Source of the DNA: Chrysochromulina tobinii
Taxonomy: Eukaryota > Haptophyta > Prymnesiales > Chrysochromulinaceae
Reading direction: 5' to 3'
Length of the DNA: 64,000 nt
Assembly: GCA_001275005.1 (NCBI GenBank)
Contig: JWZX01003203.1
Coordinates: 20,013-84,012 of the forward strand
Every line of letters starts with the position of its first letter. Position 1 is the stretch's first letter. The translations under genes and the position numbers were made by a program. Under the pieces are notes generated by a model. That model was not told where the DNA came from. It saw nothing but the letters and a program-made list of their open reading frames with translations, and made no database searches. Shown here piece by piece: positions 1 through 8,667 of the stretch.

Positions 1-2084
1 CGAACAGCTTCTGGTTGAACGGCAGAAAGTAACGGTGGAGCAGCGCCGCGGTCTCGTCTGTCATCTTGTAACGGCTCACGCCATCCTTGCCTTTGATCAC
101 CTCGCCTTCCCTTCGCGCCGCGCACGGGCCAAGAATGTCGTCACCATCGTCGCCGTCGTCGCCGCCCTCGTCGCTCGAGCCGTCCAGTCGACCTGCTCGC
201 CATTCTCGAACGGGCGACGCCACGTCGTGTGGGTTAGTCGCGCTCGAGGCCGCCTTACCCACCACACACAGCCTGTGGCCCGAAGGAGGGAGGGGGCGCA
301 ACGGTGAGAAAGGCACGTGAGAAAGGCACGTGAGAAAGGCACGTGAGAAAGGCACGTGAGAAAGGCATTCCCACAGGGGCCTAGGCGTGCAGGCGGCGAG
401 CGGCCACGTCACCGGTCGTGCTTGGGCTTTGGCAGCTCCATCTCTCGTAGGCCCAGGAAGCTGATGACGTCCTTCATCACTGCGGTCGCGTCGCGCTCGA
501 GCTCCTCGGTCGCAAGCACCTTGATCTGTGAGCGCGGGAAGGCAGCGTACCACGCCGCCAAATTGGATGCATAGCGCGACGAGCGCCACACACCTGATGA
601 GGGATGCAATCAGCATGCAATCAGCATGCAATCAGCATGCAATCAGCATGAAATCAGCCCGCCACACACCAGCCCCAGGTACGAGCATGTACTGCTGATG
701 AGGGATGCTATCAGCATGCAATCAGCATGCAATCAGCATGCAATCAGCATGCAATCAGCATGCAATCAGCATGCAATCAGCATGCAATCAGCATGCAATC
801 AGCCCGCCACACACCCGCCCCAGGTACGAGCATGTACTGCGAGCATGCGCTGACTCGACGCATGCCCTCGGCGTAGGCGTCGCGCTCGGCGTCGGTGCGC
901 CGGCCCGCCAGCGCCTGGCGCGTGCGGAAGAGCGCCGCGACGTCCTCGCCTAGCGACGTGGAGAGGATGCATGCCTTGGTCTCGTTGGAGAGGGTCACCT
1001 CATCGCCGCCGTATTGGCCCCATCCCAAGGACGCACCGCACTCGCGTAATGCGACCTCGACGAGACCGAGGCGCGCCTGCGCGTCGAAGGAGAAGACCTC
1101 GCGCATCATGCGGATCTCGGGCAACGGCTGGGGCTTGAAGAAGCCTGTGGCGCGCGCCAGCGACGCGTTCGCGGGCATGGCCGGTGCGACGAAACATGAC
1201 GAATCCTTGAGCCAATCGACCCCGGCGCGCCAGTGGGAGTACGTGCGTTGGATGGGATCGCGGAGCAGGACGAGATGCTTCGCCTCGGGTACCCATTTCT
1301 TCACCCAGAGCGGCGCGAGCAGCGGCGCGTTGAAGACCGTCGGTGAGGCGTCGAGGGTGATCGCGCGCGCGTCTTGGCGGGCGACCGGCGCAAAGTTGGC
1401 CGCGTAGCTCGAGCCCGTGTGGTACCTGTAGTTGGGCAACGTGAGGTAGCGAGGCTCCTTGTTGAGGGGAGCCTCGACGTCCGGGTGGCTCAGCAGCCGC
1501 GCGTACAGGCTCGTCGTGCCGCAGCGCATCTCGCCAAGCAGGTATACGGCCGGCAGGCATGAGACGTTGCCGCTCTCCTCAACCCAGCACGGGTTGGCGC
1601 GCGGGAGACGCTGGCCGCAGACGGTCGTCGCGCGCATTGCGTCGAGGTGATCAGCGGCCGGGTGCACGCATGATGAGTTGGCTGAGGCCGCCTGTGACCC
1701 GGGCTCGCACGACTCCTTTTGCAGCGAGTAGCATCCACCACTTCCCGCGGCCGCAGCCCGCTTGCGTGAGCGCCTGCGGTTGCGAGCACGGCGCGCCCTT
1801 AGCCGAGCGTGATCGAGCTTGTTGGCCATGACCGGATCGAAGCGCGAGGCGCCGCGGCCGGCCAGATCGACCACGCGGCGGTAGGAGACACGGCTAGCCT
1901 GCTCGCGCTGCATAACACCGGTCGGAGAGGGCCCTCGCCGACGCGTGATCAGGTGCATGCAGGCGGCAGCGGTTGCCGCAACGAAGAGCACGGCTAAAAA
2001 GGCCTGCGCAGTGCTCAGGCCTTGACGCTGAGGAGGGTCGTCCTCGTCTTCCGATCGCGCAGGCCGAGGCCGAGGCGCGTCCAT
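1..2084 (-). CDS. Golgi carbohydrate sulfotransferase (partial, 3' end off window)
   Basis: Exons read on the minus strand are 2084..815, 593..413 and 110..1, the last continuing past the left edge. Residues about 27-45 form one hydrophobic segment after a short charged N-terminus, typical of a type II Golgi membrane protein. The catalytic domain has the 5'-phosphosulfate loop (LGEMRCGTTSLY) and the 3'-phosphate motif (LRDPIQRTYSHW), so it should move sulfate from PAPS to a glycan in the Golgi lumen; CHST15-like carbohydrate sulfotransferases are the nearest known type. Exon 2 (SQIKVLATEEL, ISFLGL) and exon 3 (MTDETAALLHRYFLPFN) supply the usual C-terminal helices, which is why I join them. 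The exon 2-3 junction (CG, then G GAA) is inferred from frame and is less certain than the first. The acceptor polysaccharide cannot be named. Confidence 0.8.
111..412 (-). repeat. Sulfotransferase intron 2 with 13-bp CACGTG repeat
   Basis: Inferred intron of 302 nt. At 303-366 it carries about five tandem copies of a 13-bp unit (GTGAGAAAGGCAC on the plus strand). Each unit junction creates a CACGTG palindrome. The acceptor (GCGAAG) is chosen from frame only. Confidence 0.5.
594..814 (-). repeat. Sulfotransferase intron 1: CTGATTGCATG minisatellite intron
   Basis: A 221-nt GT-AG intron made mostly of 11-bp CTGATTGCATG units (minus strand) in two blocks. It ends in CTGATTGCATCCCTCATCAG, the 3' cassette shared with introns of DDX54, the NLR-like gene and VPS8. 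The intron starts GTGTGTGGCG and exon 2 starts with the same ten bases, so its two ends are a direct repeat. Confidence 0.8.
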
Positions 2085-2297
2085 TTGCAGTTTGACACGT
2101 GGCAGCGAACACCCAGACTTTCAATGTCCCCAGCTCGCAGCTAAACGCAAGTTGTCTCGTGCTCTCTTTTTTCTTCACGCTTTCGCATGATTTTGAGAAC
2201 ACAAGTGTGGTGCCCCCAGCATGCCCCCAGGCTGGTGGAGCCTTTTTCTCGAGAAATGGAGAGTGATCTGCGAGATGCCCCTTGGTAGCTGGGCTGT

Positions 2298-2852
2298 TTA
2301 CTTTTTCTTGCTCGTTGGTCTGCGGCCAGCGCCTCGCTTCTCGCTCGCGGCAGCCTCCTCTGCGAGCAGCGCGGCGGCAGCAGCCTCAGCTCGAGCCTCC
2401 GCGGCCATGCGCTCCTCAGCCTCGACCTCAGCGGCCCGCTCAGCCGCGGTGTCAATGCGCCCCCGCACTGTACTGATCTCGGTCCCATCAGGCAAACGCA
2501 CGGAATAGTAGGGCGGCGGGTTGTCATAATATACGTGAGTGACGTGCACGAACTCCTTGCGCGTGCGGTGCCAGCAACGCTCACCGACAGCGATGGGTGG
2601 CCGAAAATTGCGAGCAGCCTCGTTTGCGTCCTCTATGGGCGCTTCTGCTCCTTTCTTTGATGGCTTGTGGCGACGCTTCTTTGACGAAGGCGACGGCTGG
2701 CTTCCGCTGTCAGCGGCGCCTTCGGCGAAATCTTCAGCGGCACCTTCGGTGGCAGTGCCATGAGCCATCTTGCTGGACCGGCGCACGTAGAGGGTCGCCG
2801 CTGCTATCGCCACGGATGTCGCCACTCCGATAAGCCACCACGGGGATTCCAT
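2298..2852 (-). CDS. Membrane-anchored protein with Tudor/SH3-like fold
   Basis: 184 residues, single exon, not assignable to a named gene. Residues about 5-22 (WWLIGVATSVAIAAATLYV) form one membrane helix, followed by a basic, low-complexity linker. Residues about 88-130 (ERCWHRTRKEFVHVTHVYY, then YYSVRLPDGTEISTVRGRI) look like a small Tudor/SH3-type beta barrel; a similar module occurs in the PDZ scaffold at 32456-37324. The C-terminus is an Ala/Glu-rich probable coiled coil ending in lysines. I infer a membrane-tethered binding or scaffold protein; no enzymatic motif is visible. Confidence 0.6.
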   Translation of the reverse strand: MESPWWLIGVATSVAIAAATLYVRRSSKMAHGTATEGAAEDFAEGAADSGSQPSPSSKKRRHKPSKKGAEAPIEDANEAARNFRPPIAVGERCWHRTRKEFVHVTHVYYDNPPPYYSVRLPDGTEISTVRGRIDTAAERAAEVEAEERMAAEARAEAAAAALLAEEAAASEKRGAGRRPTSKKK

Positions 2853-3008
2853 GGATGCCTGTACTTTTTTTCGGGCTCCAGAGCGTCTAAGCGGCGATGC
2901 CGCGGCAGCCGTGTGGCACGTGAATCGATAACTTTTCAGTCAGTGAGAACGTGAAACTTGTGAAGACACAGTGTGAAGACACAGACCGAGTCCAGAAGAA
3001 CCCGTCTC

Positions 3009-3914
3009 TCAGCAGATGCAGCTAAACCGCTTGCAGAACTCGCACTTCTTCTTCTCTGCTTTGCGCTCTGCCACTTCCTGCGCCGCCTCGTGCGCCCGCC
3101 GCTTGCGCCGCGCCTCCTCCTCGTCGTCAAACTCGCGGAAGCCGCCGGCCTCACCCGTGCGCTTCATGTCGCGCCCGGCCGTCGAATAGGACTTGGTGTC
3201 GAGCCCTACAGAGTGGTTGAGTTTCTGATCGACCTTGCCTGTCGCCGCGTCGCGGGGGTAGGCATTTGACCGGTCAGGCGACCTGGAGTGGGAGAGGGAG
3301 CGCTGGGGCCGCGCGTACTTGGTGGCAGCGGTGCGCGCGTCGGGTGCTTCGCGCCGCATTTGTTGCACTCGTTCCGCCGTGCCCAATTCCAATTCTGGCA
3401 GCCGGTGCACTGTGAGTCCACAGCGGTTCCACAGGGTGGGGACCCGCGTCACATACGAACCGAGAGAGGTAACGCGGCGCAAGGATTGTGGGCAGAGAGT
3501 GGGCGTGTGGCCATGCACCTGCCAGTCGCCCGCGCTCGGATCCACGTTCGGAGGCGGTGGCCTGCCTACTATGGGGAGGCCGCTGTGGGATGATGGTTCC
3601 GATGAGGATGAGCGGCCGCCGGAGCGGCCGCCAAATTGCGACGGGAAGACGTCGCCAGATCGTGAACTTTCGGATGGCCCACGTTCAAACTGGCGGCGCT
3701 CATCTGGCGGCCGAGGGCGCGGCCCGTCATCATCCAGTCCATGCGGCTTCTTTGTTGGGCACCTGTTACACTGAAATCGTTTCGCCCTGCGTGGGACCAG
3801 CAATCCGACCGTTCAGAGGCAGTTCAGGGCGGGCGGTGGTGGTCGTGAAGTGAACACGCGCCAGTTGAGGTTGCCACAGCCGGGGCAGTGCCAGTCGCCC
3901 GGGTCGAGACTCAT
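3009..3914 (-). CDS. RanBP2-type zinc-finger protein (ZRANB2-like)
   Basis: Proposed exons: 3914..3862, 3786..3519, 3409..3319, 3238..3009. Joining them restores two RanBP2-type zinc fingers, the first reading DWHCPGCGNLNWAKRFQCN and the second DWQCTGCQNWNWARRNECN. Both keep the W-x-C-x2-C-x10-C-x2-C spacing of fingers that bind single-stranded RNA with a GGU core. The fingers are separated by an Arg/Ser/Gly/Pro-rich linker. The conserved tail includes KSYSTAGRDMKRTGEAGGF, a charged helix and a final Cys cluster (CEFCKRFSCIC). Known relatives act in RNA binding and splicing. The first intron (3861..3787) has to be GC-AG for the first finger to be correctly spaced; the third (80 nt) is chosen to restore frame. 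The start at 3914 is the first ATG upstream of finger 1. Confidence 0.7.
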
Positions 3915-4363
3915 CGCGATGATGACGTGCGCGCAGCAGCAGGTCGAGCAGATCGTGCAAAATCTCTCCCAGGAGTTCCAGGGCGAGCTCAGAACGACGC
4001 GTAAGGAAGTTCAAGTTCAAGTTCAGGATCCAGTTCAAGTTCAAAAGAACCGGAAACGGCGACGCGGCCACTACCACACAGCACGCAAACCACTTTCCAT
4101 GAAAAGGTCAGCTCAGTAAGAGCGTTGCCTCTTGGGGAGGCGAGCGCGGGAGGCCTGCGTGCCCTCGAGCCTCGTCGCTGTCGTCGCCCATGTGGTCGCG
4201 CCTCGACCGCTCGAAGATGAGGTTCATCCAATGCGAGAGAGATGCGCTTAGCCCCGCGCGGGCGGCTAGTTTTATATTGATACATGTACACGACAACCGC
4301 ACGCTCGGGGCCCCCGGGTGGTCGAAGCCTAGGCTCGCACCTCGCAGTGCCCCTGCACTGTGG
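3915..4363. other. Intergenic, no gene seen
   Basis: Between the 3' end of the RCC1 gene and the 5' end of the zinc-finger gene. It contains a short AAGTTC hexamer array (about 4009-4045). I see no supported coding segment or RNA gene. Confidence 0.5.
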
Positions 4364-6346
4364 CTAACTTGGAGGTCTTGTACCCCTCGCCCGTCCCGTC
4401 GAGTTTCCAGGCGTCAAGGGCTGCCGTCCGCTCAAGCTAGCAGCCGTGCGCGCGGTGGTGCCCCCGGCCGTGCGCGCGGTGGCGCCCTTCGTGAACGAGT
4501 CACCTGCGTCCGAAAACGAGTCCTCAAGCGAGTCGGCCTCGCCCGTCATCAATTGATGGCTCAGCCGCACGAGCGCCGCCGTGTGGGAGCCGCCGCATGC
4601 AACCCACGCGACGCGCGCGCCGAGAGCCGCCACCTTCCGGGGCTCGAGCTCCGTCTGGACGCCGCCGTGCCCGAGCTGCCCATTCTGGTTCTTACCCCAG
4701 GTATACAAGCTGCCGTCGTCGCACACGGCCGCGCTGTGGGCGCCGCCGCACGCGACCAACACGGCTGTCTCGTCGGAGAGGGCGTCGACCTCGATGAACC
4801 GCTTGAGAGGTTCGTTGCCAAAGCGGGCTCCGTGACCGAGCTGGCCGTGCAGGTTGCACCCGCAAGACCACACTTCACTCCGCTCGCCGAGGACGAGGGT
4901 GTGTCGCCCGCCGCAGGCCACCTGCAGCGGCCCCGATGTAAACGTCCAAGGGACCTTGTGAGGGAACGCGCGGTCGTCGAAATCGCCCATCCCGAGCTGC
5001 CCGTCGGCGTTGGCGCCCCAGGCGAACAGCTGCCCGTCCGCCGTGCTCGCGACTGTGTGGTAGTTGCCACAGCTGATCGAAGCCACCCGCAGCGGAGTAT
5101 GCCTACGCCCACGTACCATGAAGCTGCGCCCCCCCACGTCCGCGGCCGAGATGAGCATCTGTACTTTAGCCTCCAGCTCAGCACGCCCTTCGAAGGCGCT
5201 CGAGGCGAGCAGGTGTGGCACGGACACGGCAGGCGGCGGCGGCGGCGTGTCGGCCGCTCCCTGAAGACGACCGGCCTTGCCGCCGCCGAAGCCGCGCACG
5301 CCGCCGCCGAAGCCGAAGCCGCCTACGCCGACGCCGCCGCCTACGCCTCCGCCGCCGACGCCGCCGACGCCGGCGCCGGCGCCCAAGCCCAAGCCGAAGC
5401 CCAAGCCGCCAGCACCAGCGCCTGCTAGCTCGTTGGGCTCGGGCGGTGCAGCGAGGAATGCCGGCAGGCCGAGCTGGCCACGCCCGTTGTCGCCCCAGAC
5501 GAACACGTGTCCATGGGACGAGAGCGCAGCCGAATGCAGCCCGCCTGCGCTCACCGTCACCGGCGGTAGCTCCCCCGGCAAGTAGAGTGCATGGCCGCAG
5601 ATGGGCGAGGCATCGCACAGAGCGCCAGGGCCGAGGCCGAGCTGGCCTTCGCGCCCGCGTCCGACGGCGAAGAGCGCCGGCTCGTCCCGGGACGTACGCG
5701 GCATCGTCATGAGCACCGTGTGCATGCCACCACACGAGACGGCCTGGATGGCCACCGCGCCCTCGCCCTCGCACAGGCCGGCCACCACCGGAGTGAGCAC
5801 GCAGCCACCGCCACGCGGCGAAGCCTCTATGTGGGCCGCGGCGCTCGGATGGAGGCCGAGCTGGCCCTCATGGGCGCGGCCCCACCCACGTGCCCGCAGG
5901 TCGCCCGTCACGGCAACAGTGTGGTCGAAACCGCAGCTGATGAGCAGCGTGCCGCCGTGCTTGCGCAGCGCGCTCACGAGGTATGGCGAGAGCTCGTCCC
6001 GAAAAGCACCGTTGCCCAGCGCGCCTTGACCGCCGAAGCCCCATGTGTACACGTCGTGGGGCTCACGCGTCGCGGGCGGCTTTGGCAGCTTAGTCTTCTC
6101 CGGCTTGGCTCTCACGCTCTTGCTCTCGCCTCCGGAACGGCGCGAATCCGTCGTCTTTTCGGAGCGCCCCGTCGTCTTTTCGGAGCGCCGCGAGTCCGCC
6201 ACGAGCCGGCTAGAGCTGGTGGACATCCGACGCACGCACGCACGCCTTTCGCGACCTCCACGACCTCCGCCGTGCGAGTCACAGTTTTGGACATGGAAGG
6301 CTCCCCACGTTGAACGCAGAGGCCTGTGCCTCGACTTTTTGATCAC
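4364..6346 (-). CDS. RCC1-repeat protein, seven-bladed propeller
   Basis: Single exon, 660 residues from the first ATG. A second ATG at 6226 (MSTSSSRLVADSRR) is an alternative start that removes 40 poorly structured residues. Seven RCC1 units are visible through their glycine-rich turns: WGFGGQGALGNG, GRAHEGQLGLH, GRGREGQLGLG, WGDNGRGQLGL, WGANADGQLGMG, GCNLHGQLGHG and WGKNQNGQLGHG. That is the number needed for a full propeller. Between repeats 4 and 5 a Gly/Val/Phe-rich insertion (plus-strand 5275-5425) interrupts the fold and is probably an exposed loop. RCC1 propellers act as Ran exchange factors or as protein-binding modules; the low-complexity tails do not match canonical RCC1, so I call only the fold. 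Confidence 0.85.
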   Translation of the reverse strand: MIKKSRHRPLRSTWGAFHVQNCDSHGGGRGGRERRACVRRMSTSSSRLVADSRRSEKTTGRSEKTTDSRRSGGESKSVRAKPEKTKLPKPPATREPHDVYTWGFGGQGALGNGAFRDELSPYLVSALRKHGGTLLISCGFDHTVAVTGDLRARGWGRAHEGQLGLHPSAAAHIEASPRGGGCVLTPVVAGLCEGEGAVAIQAVSCGGMHTVLMTMPRTSRDEPALFAVGRGREGQLGLGPGALCDASPICGHALYLPGELPPVTVSAGGLHSAALSSHGHVFVWGDNGRGQLGLPAFLAAPPEPNELAGAGAGGLGFGLGLGAGAGVGGVGGGGVGGGVGVGGFGFGGGVRGFGGGKAGRLQGAADTPPPPPAVSVPHLLASSAFEGRAELEAKVQMLISAADVGGRSFMVRGRRHTPLRVASISCGNYHTVASTADGQLFAWGANADGQLGMGDFDDRAFPHKVPWTFTSGPLQVACGGRHTLVLGERSEVWSCGCNLHGQLGHGARFGNEPLKRFIEVDALSDETAVLVACGGAHSAAVCDDGSLYTWGKNQNGQLGHGGVQTELEPRKVAALGARVAWVACGGSHTAALVRLSHQLMTGEADSLEDSFSDAGDSFTKGATARTAGGTTARTAASLSGRQPLTPGNSTGRARGTRPPS

Positions 6347-6433
6347 GCGATTCCCATCTGCCTCTGAAAATAGTGAAATTTGGAGTACTTTTCACACTCT
6401 CTTCTCAGCCCCTGTCGCGCCCCGACAAAGGCA
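6347..6433. promoter_or_regulatory. Compact divergent promoter RCC1 / YJU2-like
   Basis: Only 87 bp separate the RCC1 gene's first ATG from the ATG of the YJU2/CCDC130 gene on the other strand, so both promoters must share or overlap this segment (or the RCC1 gene uses its later ATG). No TATA box is obvious. Confidence 0.4.
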
Positions 6434-7762
6434 ATGTCCTCTCTCGCAGCCGCTCGCGCGGACAACTTCTACCACCCGCCGGATTGGGACCCACGCAAGC
6501 AGTCGCGCGGCGAGCATGCCGCCGGAGGCGGTGCCAAGCTCTCCAAGGAGGACAAGTGGAAGGCCCACCCACTGCGCGAGCGTGCGAAGCGGCTGGCCAC
6601 GGAGGGCGTGCTGATCATCCGGTTTGAGATGCCGTTCAACGTACGGTGCAACGGCTGCGGGAACCACATTGGCAAGGGCGTGCGTTATGATGCTGAGAAG
6701 CGCAAGATTGGCAAGTACTTTTCTACGAGCATCTACTCCTTCCGGATGCTGTGCCACTGCGAGGACGGCACTTCACGGACGTGCCAGCGGCGCAACCCGC
6801 ACTGGATCGAGATCCAGACCGACCCGAAGAATGCGGACTACGTCATTACCGAGGGCGCCGCGCGCCTCGCCGAGCCATCGGCAGACGACGCCGAGGCGCT
6901 CGGCGTCGAGCGCGCCCTCGACCCCAACGAAGCTTCGAAGCGGAGCGCCAACCCTTTTTACCGGCTGGAAGCGACCGGCGGTGGCGCGGCGGCGCGCAAG
7001 CCGTGGCTCGAGCGGCTGCAGGAGCAGCGCGATGACCGTTGGCACGACGACTATGAAACGAATCGCTCGCTCCGCCGCGCTCATCGCTCACAGCGTCAGG
7101 AGGCCTTTGTGGAAGCTGCTGTGCATCAGGCCAGGGGAGTACGCGTACCACTGCTCCCTGAGCACCCGGCCGACGTACTCGCCGCGCAACTTGCGCCGCT
7201 CCAGGCTGCACGACGAGCCTCCGACGTACGCGCGAGCGAGCGCCTCCATCAGCTCACGAACGGCTCGATCTTCGGAAGCTCTACGAAAGCGAGCGCCGTT
7301 GGCGCCGTGCCGAGCAGCACGAGCGCCGTAGCGAGCACATCGGGCGCGGCCGGCGCCTCCGTCGGCGGCGGCCGGGGCGGCCGAGCATCGGCGCAGTGGC
7401 ACACGCAGGAAGCGCAGCGGCTCCTGCGGCTCCAGCTCCGCCGTGAGCGCGACATGTGCATCACCGTCGTCCCTGCCGTGAGCCGCGTGGCACGCCCACA
7501 GATGGCGCCGCCCGTGGCGCTCGTGTGCGTGGCGGCGGCACCCGTGGCGTCGGACGCGACGAAGTCGGTCGCGACGGAGGCGATCGAGACGGAGGCGGTC
7601 AAGTCGGAGGCCGACGTGGTGGACGGGTCACCGAGCCTAAGGGCGGCCAGTAGGAAGCGCGAACGAAACACAAACAGTGACGACGGTAGATGCAGGCTCG
7701 GAGTCCGATTAGTGGCGTACTCGGACTCCGATGATGAAGCAGAGGGCTGGGATTCGTCGTAA
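6434..7762 (+). CDS. YJU2/CWC16-family splicing factor (CCDC130-like)
   Basis: Single exon, 442 residues. The start is set by the family's conserved N-terminus, MSSLAAARADNFYHPPDWDP; an upstream in-frame ATG at 6380 would add 18 unrelated residues. The zinc-binding core follows: FEMPFNVRCNGCGNHIGKG, VRYDAEKRKIGKYFST, FRMLCHC and WIEIQTDPKNADYVI, with four cysteines in the expected places. CWC16 proteins join the spliceosome around the first catalytic step. The C-terminal half is Ala/Arg-rich and less conserved, ending in an acidic tail (SDSDDEAEGWDSS). The next gene starts only 85 bp downstream on the same strand and also belongs to an RNA-processing-associated family. Confidence 0.93.
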   Translation: MSSLAAARADNFYHPPDWDPRKQSRGEHAAGGGAKLSKEDKWKAHPLRERAKRLATEGVLIIRFEMPFNVRCNGCGNHIGKGVRYDAEKRKIGKYFSTSIYSFRMLCHCEDGTSRTCQRRNPHWIEIQTDPKNADYVITEGAARLAEPSADDAEALGVERALDPNEASKRSANPFYRLEATGGGAAARKPWLERLQEQRDDRWHDDYETNRSLRRAHRSQRQEAFVEAAVHQARGVRVPLLPEHPADVLAAQLAPLQAARRASDVRASERLHQLTNGSIFGSSTKASAVGAVPSSTSAVASTSGAAGASVGGGRGGRASAQWHTQEAQRLLRLQLRRERDMCITVVPAVSRVARPQMAPPVALVCVAAAPVASDATKSVATEAIETEAVKSEADVVDGSPSLRAASRKRERNTNSDDGRCRLGVRLVAYSDSDDEAEGWDSS

Positions 7763-7847
7763 CTCTGTGAAGGCTGACCTTTTCGCGTTGAAGGGCCCTA
7801 GCCGGCCCTGGTGTGATTGCTTGCGCCGGACGATTTTCACGCCAAAA

Positions 7848-8442
7848 ATGGAGAAGAAGAACGTGGGCGGCATCACGTACATCAAGCAGGTGCCCAACTT
7901 CCTGAAGCAAATGATGCAGCTTGACGAGTCCGGGGTGCGCGCGCGCAGTCATCCTTGATCATTCATGCCTCCGCCATGGCTCTCCACCTCCCCCGCTCCT
8001 TTCCTCCACGCAATTGCTGCAGATTGATGGGGCCGTGCGCAAGGCGGAGAAGCAGCCAGAGAAGCAGGAGCGAGAGGACACTGAAGACGAGAAGCCTGTG
8101 GTCGTGGGCGATGCTGAAGCGCTGCCATCACAGCAACGTGGAAAGGAGATGAAGAGTGGAGGCTCGTTGCGGTTCAAAGGTGATGACGATGCAACCGCAT
8201 CGTCGAGGTTTCGTGAGTCTGCCCGTGAGCGCGTGCTGCAAGCGGAACGTGAAGCTTTTGCGGTGGCGGACGAATCAGACGCAGCTCAAGCGTCGGGAAA
8301 GGTCGTGTTCAATGCTGCAGTGCAAAAGAAGAGAAAGCACGTCGACGGCACCGCGAGCAGCTCCAAGGGCGTGGGTGTGGGCGCCGCGAAGGCTGTCAAG
8401 AACACCAAGCTGCTGTCTTTCGACGCGGAGGATTGTACATAG
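7848..8442 (+). CDS. KIAA1143/DUF4604-family protein
   Basis: Exons 7848..7934 and 8023..8442, giving 168 residues with the join LDESG|IDGAVRKAEK. Family marks are the N-terminal block (GGITYIKQVPNFLKQ, cf. the vertebrate start with YV-P-FL), a glutamine/glutamate-rich middle, a central FNAAVQKKRK segment and the diagnostic C-terminus KNTKLLSFDAEDCT (SLLSFD-x-ED in animals). Function is poorly known. The 88-nt intron is GT-AG with a pyrimidine stretch and TTGCTGCAG at the 3' end, so it is an ordinary intron rather than a minisatellite one. The ATG at 7848 gives the conserved N-terminus. Confidence 0.85.
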
Positions 8443-8667
8443 TGAGAGTGTCTTCTTTACATCTTAAATAGCGCGAATAGCAACAGACTAGGTCTAGGAA
8501 AAACGCTGCCGCTCAATGACCCGGCAACGGGACTGCGACGCTCGCTCCGGGCGCGCGGGCCTCTTGTGTGGGCACCCCGCTCCGTTCGCGATTCGGTTGT
8601 AACACTCGTACAGGTATGATTGCTTGTGATGGCCGTCGTGATTGCTTGTGGCATCTTGCACATCTCG

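Noticed and set aside
3787-3861. GT-AG alternative for zinc-finger intron 1
   Set aside because: The GT donor three bases on either breaks frame or gives a finger with wrong Cys spacing; only the GC donor restores the C-x10-C spacing.
4190-5428. 412-codon plus-strand frame opposite the RCC1 gene
   Set aside because: No domain is recognisable and it runs through the complement of the RCC1 repeats and the Gly-rich insertion.
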